A stretch of 64,000 nucleotides of DNA from Natrinema gelatinilyticum (GTDB lineage: Archaea; Halobacteriota; Halobacteria; Halobacteriales; Natrialbaceae): NCBI RefSeq assembly GCF_024266705.1, contig NZ_CP100756.1, forward strand, positions 124,001 to 188,000. The letters are read 5' to 3'. The position numbers and the translations under genes were made by a program. This document shows positions 44,763 to 53,468 of this stretch, piece by piece. The notes under the pieces are model-generated. The model saw nothing but the letters and a program-made list of their open reading frames with translations. It did not search any database and was not told the DNA's origin. Numbering within the stretch: the first letter of the stretch is position 1; each line of letters begins with the position of its first letter.

Positions 44763-46220
44763 GTGAAACGGGCTTTACCCGACGGCTCGAGCGCGGTCGA
44801 ACTCCGGTACGAAGACGGGACGATCCGGATCGACGGCCTCGCGGAATCGTCCGTTTCGCCGGCTTCGATTTGGACCGCCGTACCGGACCTCGAGTCCGAT
44901 TCGCGGACCGACTGCTGGCGGGCCCCCGCAATGTGCTACGCCGATCTAGTGGCTATCCTCGACGACCTGGACGCTGCGATCGACGATCGAGTCCTCGACC
45001 TCGCGTCCGTTCCAGACCTGCGATCTGCTTACGAACTCCGCGACTATCAGGCGACAGCGCTCGATGCATGGCTCGAAACCGATCGCTGGCTCGATCGCAC
45101 CGATTCCGGATCGGTCCATCGAGCGCCCGCCGGCGTCCTCGAACTCCCGACGGGCAGCGGCAAGACGGTCATCGCGCTGTCGGCGATCGAACGGTTCGCC
45201 GTACCGACGCTCGTCGTGGTTCCGACGATCGATCTGCTCGAGCAGTGGGAACGCGAACTCGAACGCGAATTCGGCCGGCCGGTTGGCCGCTTCGGCGGGG
45301 GTGAACAGCGACTCGAGCCGATCACCGTCTCGACGTACGATTCGGCCTATCTGAAAGCTGATTCGGTCGGCGACCGGTTCGGGTGCGTGGTCTTCGACGA
45401 GGTTCACCATCTGGGCGCCGAGGGCTACCGCAACATCGCACAACTGCTCGCCGCCCCCGCACGCCTGGGCGTGACGGCGACCTTCGAACGACCCGACGGC
45501 GCACACGACGTGGTCGAGGAAATCGTCGGTCCGCTGGTCCACCGCGTCGACGTGGAAACGCTGGCAGGCGATCACCTGGCTGAATACGATATCAAACGAC
45601 TCGAAGTCTCGCTCACCCCCGCGGAACGCGATGAATACGAGCGAAATCAGGACGTATTCACTAGCTACCTGGCGAAATCGAACATCGACATGCGCGGCGG
45701 TTCGGGCTACCAGGCCCTCGTCAAGCGGTCGGGGAACGATCCCGAGGCGCGCGAGGCGTTGCTCGCTCGCCAGCGCGCACGCGAAGTCATGCTCGGAAGC
45801 GAGGCGAAACTCGAGGCGCTCGCCGAGATTTTAGACGATCACCGCGGCGACCGGATCATCATCTTTACGGCCCACAACGACCTCGCGTACGACGTTAGCG
45901 AGCGATTCTTGATCCCCACGATCACCCACCAGACGGACGCCATCGTCGCGGACGGTCGGACCGAACGCAACTACGTTCTGGACGCTTTCCGAGACGGCGA
46001 GTACACGAGACTCGTCACGACGAACGTGCTCAACGAGGGTGTCGACGTCCCGGAGGCCACTGTCGGCGTTATTCTTTCGGGGACCGGGAGCGAGCGCGAA
46101 TTCAGACAGCGCCTCGGTCGGATTCTTCGCCCGAAGGCGAACGGCGGCCGTGCGATTCTCTACGAGATCGTCTCGACGGATACCGGTGAGGAACGGATCG
46201 CGAATCGACGCCGTGAGTGA
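44763..46220 (+). CDS. XPB/Rad25-type DNA helicase
   Basis: The 485-residue superfamily 2 helicase starts at a GTG (MKRALPDGSSAVELRYEDGT). It shows YELRDYQATALDAWL, the Walker A motif LELPTGSGKTVIAL, the DEVHHLGA (DEVH) box, GVTATFERPDGA, and in the second RecA domain LVTTNVLNEGVDVPEATVGV and REFRQRLGRILRPK. It unwinds DNA 3'-5'. The Bax1-type gene at 46825 is the usual archaeal partner, together forming a helicase-nuclease for repair. It is divergent from grpE. Confidence 0.92.
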   Translation: MKRALPDGSSAVELRYEDGTIRIDGLAESSVSPASIWTAVPDLESDSRTDCWRAPAMCYADLVAILDDLDAAIDDRVLDLASVPDLRSAYELRDYQATALDAWLETDRWLDRTDSGSVHRAPAGVLELPTGSGKTVIALSAIERFAVPTLVVVPTIDLLEQWERELEREFGRPVGRFGGGEQRLEPITVSTYDSAYLKADSVGDRFGCVVFDEVHHLGAEGYRNIAQLLAAPARLGVTATFERPDGAHDVVEEIVGPLVHRVDVETLAGDHLAEYDIKRLEVSLTPAERDEYERNQDVFTSYLAKSNIDMRGGSGYQALVKRSGNDPEAREALLARQRAREVMLGSEAKLEALAEILDDHRGDRIIIFTAHNDLAYDVSERFLIPTITHQTDAIVADGRTERNYVLDAFRDGEYTRLVTTNVLNEGVDVPEATVGVILSGTGSEREFRQRLGRILRPKANGGRAILYEIVSTDTGEERIANRRRE

Positions 46221-46456
46221 TCATCGAGCGCCTCGGTGGGGGTTCGCCAGTCGACGAAGTGGCCCGGCGGTACGGCAGGTGCAGTGTCAGTGTCCGCTGC
46301 ACCCTGATAGTTACACGATCTGAGAACTCCACGCGAACCGAGGGGGTCGAGACGTGTCCCCCTGGATCGATCACTGCCGACGTCGCAACCGGCTTCCCAG
46401 TGATTAGTCGCTGTCACACTCGAGCGCAATCGTTCAGCTGTGTGCGCTGGCGACAC

Positions 46457-46618
46457 TCAGTCCAAAACCGGCTTCACCCCGGCCGTTTCGTGGAGATACG
46501 CGAGGTACCGTGCGACCTCTCCGTGAGAGTGATTTCCGACGAGGTGATCTTCGAGCGTCCGATCCAGTTCGAGTACGTCCCTGCAGATCGGACATTCGAC
46601 CGGTGGTGTGAATGCCAT
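46457..46618 (-). CDS. 53-residue C2H2-type zinc-binding protein
   Basis: Starting MAFTPPVECPICRDVLELDR, it continues with LEDHLVGNHSHGEVARYLAY and ends GVKPVLD. The Cys pair (CPIC) and the later His residues (DHLVGNHSH) match a classical C2H2 finger, so it probably binds one zinc. The rest is a short helix. It lies in the gap between XPB and the Bax1-type gene but on the opposite strand. A functional tie to them is possible but not shown. An upstream in-frame ATG 16 codons earlier is less likely. Confidence 0.65.
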   Translation of the reverse strand: MAFTPPVECPICRDVLELDRTLEDHLVGNHSHGEVARYLAYLHETAGVKPVLD

Positions 46619-46824
46619 TTCTTCTTCTCTATCCGCTCGTCCGAGGGAAATCGATACAGCATGCATATGCCCACCGATCGGCCGTCTCGCAGTGACGATG
46701 GCCGTTCCCCCATCGAACCGGTCTCGACCACCGGCCCGTCTCGATCGAAAACCGCAGGCGCCGGAGGTCCCGTCCCCGTTACCGTCCGGGTGACTTTTGA
46801 CGATACCGCGCCGACTCCAGGTAA

Positions 46825-48405
46825 ATGCTGACGAAGGACCTGCTTCGCATCTCGCGGGCCGGCGGCGGGTATCATCCCCAGTTCGCCAGTCGCGAGCATC
46901 GACCGCTCGCGGCCCGCGTTATCGGGACCTATCAGGGTCATACCGGTGAGACGCGCGCGAAACTGGAGGGAGCACTGACGGCCCTCGAACGCGAGGCCGA
47001 CGATTTCAAACTCGTCCGCGGGCTGGCGGCGCTCCTCGAGCGAGGGGCCACGTTCGAGACGGAGACGGCGGTCGAGCCCGAACGGGCACGGCGAGCCGTG
47101 TTCGACGCTGCCGAGGCGGTCGGCGTCGTCAGCGAAGACGAACGCGCGATGGCGTTCATCCGCGCAAGCGAGGCGCTCGACGTGTCGGTGGACGATCTCG
47201 AGACCGTGCTGTACGCCGATCTGGAGGAGCGCCAGACGTTGGCTGCGGTCGAGTCGCGGTGGGATCCGTCCGAGCTGATCGCCCAGTACAACCTGTCGCT
47301 CGCCCAGACGGCACTGTTCGACGCGACCGAGCTCCGGGTGCGCTCGAGCGATCCGAAGGCGCTGATTTCGGCGATCAAGCGACTACGGTTGATGTACGAA
47401 ATTCACCGGCTTCCGGACGAGGACGAGACCGAGTGGAGGGGCGGCCCGGAGCGCGAAGTCGTCGTCACGGGACCGACCCACCTCTTCCGCGCAACGCGGC
47501 GGTATGGCACCCGTTTTGCGCGACTACTGCGAACGGTCGCGAGTGCCCGCGAGTGGCATCTCGAGGCGACGATAGACGACCGCAGCACGGACCGGATACT
47601 CGAGTTGTCCCACGAGGCCCCCGTCGAGGTGCCCGACGCGGAGCCAGTTGTTGACGTGACCTTCGACAGCGGCGTCGAAGCCGATTTCGCCGCTCGGTTT
47701 TCCGGTCTGGACCTCGACTGGAACCTCGTTCGGGAACCGGAGCCGCTCGCGACGGGCACGCGTGTAATGATACCCGATTTCGCCTTCGAGTACGATCCCG
47801 CGGGTGCGGCCACCGGCGGCTCTTCGACCCCATGCGACGGAGCAGCGGGGGATTTCCGCGTGTATTTCGAAATTATGGGATTCTGGACGCCCGAGTACGT
47901 CGAGAAGAAACTCGCCCAGCTCGCCGACCTGGAGGATGTCGATATGCTGGTCGCCGTCGACGAGTCGCTGGGGGTCGGCGAGGAGATCGCCGCCCGCGAC
48001 CACAGAGCGATCCCCTACTCGGGAACGGTACGGGTCAAGGACGTCGCCGACGTCCTCAGGGAGTACGAACGACAGCTGGTGGCCCAGAGCGCCGCCCGAC
48101 TTCCCGAGGAACTTCGACCGCAGGAGGACGCCATCACGCTGGACGCGCTGGCCACTCGCCACGGCGTGAGCCCTGCGGCCCTCGCGGACAAATCGTTCCC
48201 CCAGCACGAACGGGTCGGTCGCACGTTGATTCGATCCGCCACCCTCGAGTCGCTCGCCGACGACATCGAATCCGGGATGGCGCTTTCGGACGCCCAGGCG
48301 ACGTTCGACGAACACGATATCACCGACTCGAGCGCGATCCTCTCCCGACTGGGCTACCGCGTCGAGTGGGAGGGACTCGCCGGTGGGACGATCGAAGAGC
48401 AGTAA
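46825..48405 (+). CDS. DUF790-family nuclease, Bax1-like (XPB partner)
   Basis: The 526-residue protein starts MLTKDLLRISRAGGGYHPQF, the typical onset of archaeal DUF790/Bax1. An N-terminal helical part (about 20-200) follows, then a nuclease-like domain with TGPTHLFRATRRYGTRFARL, VMIPDFAFEYDP and FEIMGFWTPEYVEKKLAQLA. The acidic and Lys residues here (D in IPDFAFE, E in YFEIMG, K in EKK) fit a PD-(D/E)xK-type site. Bax1 is known to bind XPB and cut DNA at bubble structures. The 600-base gap to XPB is larger than usual. Confidence 0.88.
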   Translation: MLTKDLLRISRAGGGYHPQFASREHRPLAARVIGTYQGHTGETRAKLEGALTALEREADDFKLVRGLAALLERGATFETETAVEPERARRAVFDAAEAVGVVSEDERAMAFIRASEALDVSVDDLETVLYADLEERQTLAAVESRWDPSELIAQYNLSLAQTALFDATELRVRSSDPKALISAIKRLRLMYEIHRLPDEDETEWRGGPEREVVVTGPTHLFRATRRYGTRFARLLRTVASAREWHLEATIDDRSTDRILELSHEAPVEVPDAEPVVDVTFDSGVEADFAARFSGLDLDWNLVREPEPLATGTRVMIPDFAFEYDPAGAATGGSSTPCDGAAGDFRVYFEIMGFWTPEYVEKKLAQLADLEDVDMLVAVDESLGVGEEIAARDHRAIPYSGTVRVKDVADVLREYERQLVAQSAARLPEELRPQEDAITLDALATRHGVSPAALADKSFPQHERVGRTLIRSATLESLADDIESGMALSDAQATFDEHDITDSSAILSRLGYRVEWEGLAGGTIEEQ

Positions 48406-48501
48406 CTAACTACTCGGACAGTGCGGCGCGGGACCCGAATAGTGCAGAGCAGGAGCTGATTACCCGAATATCTTAGACGTCCCGCCGACGTTGGCCCTCG
48501 T

Positions 48502-49470
48502 ATGAACGTCCTTCTCGTGGGCGGTGGTGGAACGATCGGGAGCACCGTCGCGCACACGCTCACGGCGCAGTATCCGACGGCGACGGTCACGCTCGCCGAT
48601 CCGCGAACCGACGTCGTCGACGCTCACGCGATCGATCTCCGTCACTCGCTCTGTCACGTGGCCCACGCCGCGGGTCGGTCCTCGTTCGGCGACGAGCGCC
48701 CGGGAACCGTCACGACGATCGATCCAAGCGCGGATCCCACGCAGGAACCCATCGACGCGGCCGACGTGATCGTCGTCACCGCAAGCGTCGCACGCCCCGC
48801 GGACAGCTTCGAGCGCGGCGGCCGACTCTCGGTCCTCAAGCGAAACCTCGAGATAGCCGCCGACGTGGGCGACTGGATCGGCGACGCAGAGCCGACGCCG
48901 ACCATCGTCGTCAGCAACCCGTCAGATCGAGTTACCCATCGTCTGTGGGAAAAAAGCGGCTGGCCGCGACGATGCTTCCTCGGGTATTCGCTGTCGGAAT
49001 CGGCCCGAATCGCCGACGAACTGGCCCGGCGATTCGACGTGTCTCCCGCGGACGTCTACTGTCCGATCCTCGGCGAGCACGGCGAACACATGGTTCCCCT
49101 GTTTTCTCGGGCGACCGTCGACGGCGAGCCAGTCGACATCGCACCGACCGACCGTGAGGCCATCCTCGACTACGTCCGAGACGTCCCCTACGACGTCATC
49201 GGCATGCGCGGCGGGGACGATTCCTCCCGCTGGGTTACCGGACGGGGACTCGCTACGATTGTCTCTCGACTCGTCGACGGCGGCACCGACGAACCGGTCT
49301 GTCTGTCTACGCCGCTCGATGGAGAATACGGCCTCGAGGGCGTCAGCGTGAGCGTCCCCGTCCTGCTCGGTGCAGACGGCGTCGCCGAAATCGTCGACTG
49401 GGAGCTCACGTCGACGGAGCGGGAGCAACTCGAACGCGCGGGCGCGGCCGTTCGGCGCTCGATGGGCTGA
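48502..49470 (+). CDS. mdh: Malate/lactate dehydrogenase family protein
   Basis: A 322-residue protein starting MNVLLVGGGGTIGSTVAHTL with the NAD(H)-binding GxGxxG-type loop. Catalytic residues can be placed in VTASVARPADSFERGGRL (loop Arg), VVSNPSDRVTHRL, LSESARIADEL (Arg of the DxxR-type motif) and ILGEHGEHMVPLF (catalytic His). It should oxidise malate to oxaloacetate with NAD. The substrate loop is unusual: the conventional RKPGMTR is replaced by ARPADSFERG. A second, canonical malate dehydrogenase may exist elsewhere in the genome. Confidence 0.8.
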   Translation: MNVLLVGGGGTIGSTVAHTLTAQYPTATVTLADPRTDVVDAHAIDLRHSLCHVAHAAGRSSFGDERPGTVTTIDPSADPTQEPIDAADVIVVTASVARPADSFERGGRLSVLKRNLEIAADVGDWIGDAEPTPTIVVSNPSDRVTHRLWEKSGWPRRCFLGYSLSESARIADELARRFDVSPADVYCPILGEHGEHMVPLFSRATVDGEPVDIAPTDREAILDYVRDVPYDVIGMRGGDDSSRWVTGRGLATIVSRLVDGGTDEPVCLSTPLDGEYGLEGVSVSVPVLLGADGVAEIVDWELTSTEREQLERAGAAVRRSMG

Positions 49471-49476
49471 CATCCT

Positions 49477-49496
49477 CCCACGACTGCAGTCGTGGG
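49477..49496. repeat. Perfect 20-bp palindrome 3' of mdh
   Basis: CCCACGACTGCAGTCGTGGG begins 6 nt after the mdh stop and is followed by CTTTCTCC. The sequence resembles the end hairpins of haloarchaeal IS200/605 elements but could act as a terminator. Confidence 0.6.
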
Positions 49497-49603
49497 CTTT
49501 CTCCTCGAACCTCTGTAAGTAAGGCCTCACCGCCGCCGCGACCCAACGTCTGTAGTGATCAGTGTTATCTAGCTACGCCTACAGACGTTCAAATAGCCCT
49601 GTC

Positions 49604-50050
49604 GTGTCAACGCAATCGTCCAGTGAGCAGGTTGAGATCCTGCTCGTCGAAGACAACCCCGGCGATGTCCGCCTGATACAGGAGGCGTTCAAAACGGCCG
49701 GATTCGAAACGGTGTTTCATACGGATACCGACGGCGACGACGCGCTCGAGTTCCTTCAGACGGCCGTCGAGTCGGGCCCCGCGGTCGACCTCGTGCTCCT
49801 GGATCTGAACCTTCCGAGAACGAGTGGATTCGACGTACTCGAGACGATACAACAGGACCCGGAACTGACGCCGCTACCAGTTCTCGTCCTCACGAGTTCA
49901 CACGCGCCAGAAGATATCGTCCGGAGCTACGAACTGAGCGCGAACGCGTACTTGACCAAGCCGTCTAATCCCGACGAGTTCGCCGAGATCGGCCGCGCGG
50001 TCCAAACGTTCTGGATCGACGAAGTGACGCTGCCTCCTCTGCTCATCTGA
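49604..50050 (+). CDS. Response regulator receiver protein
   Basis: A 148-residue single receiver domain. VEILLVEDNPGDVRLIQEAF carries the acidic pair, VDLVLLDLNLPRTSGFDVLE the phosphoacceptor Asp, LPVLVLTSSHAPEDIV the switch Thr/Ser and NAYLTKPSNPDEFAEI the Lys. No output domain is attached, so it acts by protein contact, as in haloarchaeal HalX/CheY-like regulators that pair with a histidine kinase. The GTG at 49604 (VSTQSSSEQVEI) is used; an in-frame GTG 14 codons earlier overlaps the preceding hairpin region. Confidence 0.87.
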   Translation: MSTQSSSEQVEILLVEDNPGDVRLIQEAFKTAGFETVFHTDTDGDDALEFLQTAVESGPAVDLVLLDLNLPRTSGFDVLETIQQDPELTPLPVLVLTSSHAPEDIVRSYELSANAYLTKPSNPDEFAEIGRAVQTFWIDEVTLPPLLI

Positions 50051-50124
50051 CTGCGTCCACGACGTCGGCCGCGGAACCCAGCAGCTACGGGCCACCGTAC
50101 CCCGAATTTGAATATCCTGCGGTC

Positions 50125-51789
50125 TCATCTCGTTCCGTAAACGGTTACAGTCCGCGTGTCGCTGCCCCCCGAGGTTCGCACCGTCACCGGGAACACGTCG
50201 TCTGTGGTTACCGGATACGTTTCGTACCCCAGTGAGATCGTCGCGGTCTCACCGGGTGCGAGGCTGATCCGCGAGGAATCGACGACCTCCGGCGACCGAC
50301 CCACGACGAGCTCGACCGTCTCCGTGCCCGCGGCAGCCCCCGCGTTCTCGAGTGCGGCGCTCACCGAGAGCCGCTCCCCGCCGGTTACCGGGGCGTTCGT
50401 TCCCGTAATCGACACAGCGATCGACGCCGTCCCATTGCTGCCGTCACCGCCCGCGCCACCGTCGCCCTCGTCGCCCCCGTCGTCGAGCCCGTGGACGAGA
50501 ACCGATCGCGAGGCGGTGTCGTCGCCCGTCGCCACGCGGACGGGGAACTCGTCGTCGTTCCTGACGGGATACGTCTCGTACCCCAGCGAGACGGTCGTCG
50601 TCTGCCCCGCAGCGACGAGAACCCGTTGCGTGTCGACCGTCGTGGGATCGTCACCAACGACGAGTTCGACCTCGCGGTCCGCCGGGTCCTCGGCCGGATT
50701 CGCGAGTGTCGCGGTGACTTCGAGTCGGTCGCCGCCCGTCACTGGCGCGTTCGTCTCGAGGCCGGTCACCTCGAGGGACCCGTGATCGCCGGCGTCGTCC
50801 GTTCCGACGACGGTCACGTCGGTTTCCGAGGCGGCGTGGCGCGTCTCGACGCGGACTGGGAACGTCTGTGTGTTGCGAACCGTCGCCGTCGTGAACGCGA
50901 GCTGGACCGATTTCGTCCGGCCCGCGTACACCTCGACAGACGCGCTGTCGACGTGGGTCGGATCGTGGCCGACGATCAGGTCGGCCTCCGCGTCGACGAA
51001 CGCGTGGTACAGCGAATCGCCGTGGATCGCGACCTCGGCGTCGACGACGAGTTTCTCGCCTGTCCGGACCGGCGCGTTCGTGCCCGTGATGGTCACGTCG
51101 CGCATCGCCTCGATCGACGGCCCCTCGGTGCGCGACACGGCCGCTCGACCGTCGTGGCAGACGATCCACGCCATCATCGGGTAGCCCCCGATGAACCAGA
51201 TCGCATCGCCCGCCGAAACCGCGTACGTCGCAGTCGCTTCCGATCCCGACACGTCGGTCGTGTCGACGTACGTCGCGTTTTCCCCTTCCTGCCAGATCAC
51301 GCGCTGGAGGGCCTCACCGTCGTCGGTGGCCGTTGCGGTCACTTCGATCTCGTTACGGGTGGTGACCGTGGCGTCCGGTCCGGGATCGGTCGTGACGGTT
51401 CCGCTCGGCGCCGCGGGTGCGTCCCCGGAGACCTCAACCTGCCAGGCGATGGCGGCCTCGCCAACGGTCGCGACAACCTCGTAGGTCCCGCCGTCGTCGA
51501 AACGACCGTGGGCTGCCGGATTCCCCGTCCGACGGGTGTAACTCCAGAACGGTGCGGCCGGCGCGATATCGGCCGCTCCCGTGCCGTCGGTTCGCCACTC
51601 GACGCCCGACGGCTCGAGCCCCGGCCCTGCGTCAGCTTCGAACACGACCCTGTTTCCGGGTTGGACGGTCGTCGTGTCGTCCGCCGGACAAACTCGTTCG
51701 AGGGATCGAAGCTGGGGCCCAACGAGCCCCGCCGTCGCGAGGGTTCCGACGCCACTGCCCAGCGACGTAACGTATTCTCGCCTGCGCAT
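50125..51789 (-). CDS. Exported surface protein with three CARDB-like repeats
   Basis: The 554-residue protein starts MRRREYVTSLGSGVGTLATA, a Tat-like signal. Residues about 50-270 form a halocyanin/Ig-like region (PGNRVVFEADAGPGLEPSGV, GTYEVVATVGEAAIAWQVEV). Three tandem repeats of roughly 90 residues follow, each opening with (G/E)TNAPV and containing VVG.(D/S)PT.VD and a conserved LGYETYPV or equivalent. They look like CARDB/adhesin-type beta domains. No membrane anchor or PGF-CTERM is seen at the end (TRTVTVYGTR). Likely a cell-surface or secreted protein; the partner is unknown. Confidence 0.75.
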   Translation of the reverse strand: MRRREYVTSLGSGVGTLATAGLVGPQLRSLERVCPADDTTTVQPGNRVVFEADAGPGLEPSGVEWRTDGTGAADIAPAAPFWSYTRRTGNPAAHGRFDDGGTYEVVATVGEAAIAWQVEVSGDAPAAPSGTVTTDPGPDATVTTRNEIEVTATATDDGEALQRVIWQEGENATYVDTTDVSGSEATATYAVSAGDAIWFIGGYPMMAWIVCHDGRAAVSRTEGPSIEAMRDVTITGTNAPVRTGEKLVVDAEVAIHGDSLYHAFVDAEADLIVGHDPTHVDSASVEVYAGRTKSVQLAFTTATVRNTQTFPVRVETRHAASETDVTVVGTDDAGDHGSLEVTGLETNAPVTGGDRLEVTATLANPAEDPADREVELVVGDDPTTVDTQRVLVAAGQTTTVSLGYETYPVRNDDEFPVRVATGDDTASRSVLVHGLDDGGDEGDGGAGGDGSNGTASIAVSITGTNAPVTGGERLSVSAALENAGAAAGTETVELVVGRSPEVVDSSRISLAPGETATISLGYETYPVTTDDVFPVTVRTSGGSDTRTVTVYGTR

Positions 51790-52221
51790 GCCACGTTTTA
51801 CGGTCTCCAAGACGGTATAGCTAATAGAACCTTGGCGATACGAATCATATCGAGGAAACGAGTGTTCAGTGAAGCGATTACCGCGACCCCCGCGGTCAGG
51901 GCGGCGCCAACCGCCCCCGTGGGAAATCGGGATACGCAATCGCCGCTCGAAACGCTACGCGTACGAAAACGGGGGGGTCGCCGCCGAAACTATCGTCCGT
52001 GGCCGCGTCGCGACGACTATACACCCCATCGCCGTTCGTGATGGAGTCGCCGGTCGTCCGCTCCGCACCTCCGAATGCGTCTGCCATCGACCACACCAAT
52101 TTGCAGACCCCCGTTTTCCGAATAGGTCGCTTCTCGAGGCCGCCGAGGGGGTCGAGAACCGATGCAGCGACCATGGCGGTCTCGAAAGGGTTTTTCGGCC
52201 CGGCCGGTTGTGTAGGGATAA
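51790..52221. other. Intergenic before the DRG GTPase
   Basis: 432 bases with no supported gene. The AT-poor right end carries GGGTTTTTCGG and GGGATAAATGGGG close to the ATG. Confidence 0.5.
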
Positions 52222-53334
52222 ATGGGGCTCGAGGATGAAATCGAGGCAATCGAGGAGGAAATCGCCAATACGCCCTACAACAAGTCCACGGAGGCCCACA
52301 TCGGTCGGCTGAAGTCGAAACTCGCAGAGAAAAAGGAGAAACTCGAGAACCAGCAGTCCGGTTCGGGCGGGGGCGGAGGCTATTCCGTCGAGAAACACGG
52401 CGACGCGACCGTCGCGCTGGTCGGGTTCCCGAGCGTCGGTAAGTCGTCGCTGCTGAACTCGCTGACGAACGCCGAGAGCGAGACGGGATCGTACGAGTTC
52501 ACGACGCTGGACGTCAATCCGGGGATGTTGCAACATCAGGGAGCGAACATCCAGATGCTAGACGTGCCGGGCCTGATCGAAGGTGCAGCTGCGGGCCGCG
52601 GCGACGGCCAGCAAGTGCTCGCGGTCGTCCGAAACGCCGACTTGATCGTCTTCATCCTCTCGGTGTTCGAGATCGAGCAGTACGACCGCCTCCAGAAGGA
52701 ACTGTACGACATCAACATTCGCGTCGACCAGGAGCCGCCGCGAGTCACCATCAGGCCGAAGATCAAAGACGGTATCAAAATCACCTCGAGCACCGAGCAG
52801 GACTTGGACGAGAAGACGATCCAGGACGTCCTCCGCGACCAGGGTTACGTCAACGCCGACCTCAACCTCCAGGAGAACGTCACCATCGACCGGCTGGTCG
52901 ACGGGTTGATGGAAAACAGAGAGTACATCCCGTCGATCACGTGCGTCAACAAGGTCGACCTGATCGAGCCGTCCTACAAGGAAACCGTCGACGATCAGTT
53001 GCGCGAACGAAGCCTCGACCCCGAGGACGTGACCTTCATCAGCGCCGAGAAGGAGAAGGGCCTCGAGGCGCTCAAGGACCGAATCTGGGAAAATCTCGGC
53101 CTCATCAGAGTCTACATGGACAAGCCCGGTCGAGGCGTCGACTGGGAAGAGCCGCTCGTGGTCGAGGAGGGAACCACGGTCGGCGAGGCGATCGAGAAGC
53201 TCGGCGGCGAAATGGAAGAGCGGTTCCGCTTCGCTCGCGTGACGGGCCCCAGCGCGACCCACGACGAACAGCAGGTCGGGAAAGATCATGCGCTCGCCGA
53301 CGAGGACGTGTTGAAGCTGATCTTGCGGCGCTAG
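52222..53334 (+). CDS. DRG-type GTP-binding protein (Obg family)
   Basis: A 370-residue GTPase. The N-terminal coiled coil (MGLEDEIEAIEEEIANTPYN) precedes the G domain: VALVGFPSVGKSSLLN (G1), EFTTLDVNPG (switch), IQMLDVPGLIEG (G3), CVNKVDLIEP (G4) and TFISAEKEKGL (G5). The C-terminal TGS domain reads LIRVYMDKPGRGVDW to EEGTTVGEAIEKLGGEMEER. DRG proteins bind ribosomes and act in translation. The archaeal protein is usually 360-370 residues, so it is complete. It is probably cytoplasmic and constitutively expressed. Confidence 0.95.
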   Translation: MGLEDEIEAIEEEIANTPYNKSTEAHIGRLKSKLAEKKEKLENQQSGSGGGGGYSVEKHGDATVALVGFPSVGKSSLLNSLTNAESETGSYEFTTLDVNPGMLQHQGANIQMLDVPGLIEGAAAGRGDGQQVLAVVRNADLIVFILSVFEIEQYDRLQKELYDINIRVDQEPPRVTIRPKIKDGIKITSSTEQDLDEKTIQDVLRDQGYVNADLNLQENVTIDRLVDGLMENREYIPSITCVNKVDLIEPSYKETVDDQLRERSLDPEDVTFISAEKEKGLEALKDRIWENLGLIRVYMDKPGRGVDWEEPLVVEEGTTVGEAIEKLGGEMEERFRFARVTGPSATHDEQQVGKDHALADEDVLKLILRR

Positions 53335-53468
53335 CCATCTCGGCCGATCAGACTGCGCCCTCGCGAGCGACGCCGGGTGACCGTCCGAATAATTCACGAA
53401 TCCAGTGAATACGATCCGTGAATATCATAGGCAGTAATATTATTTACTCATCCTGTGTGTACTGAGAT

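Noticed and set aside
46217..46480. A GTG-started plus-strand frame with an HTH-looking start (IIERLGGGSPVDEVARRYG)
   Set aside because: Similarity is limited to one short segment, later codons are incoherent and it overlaps the end of XPB.
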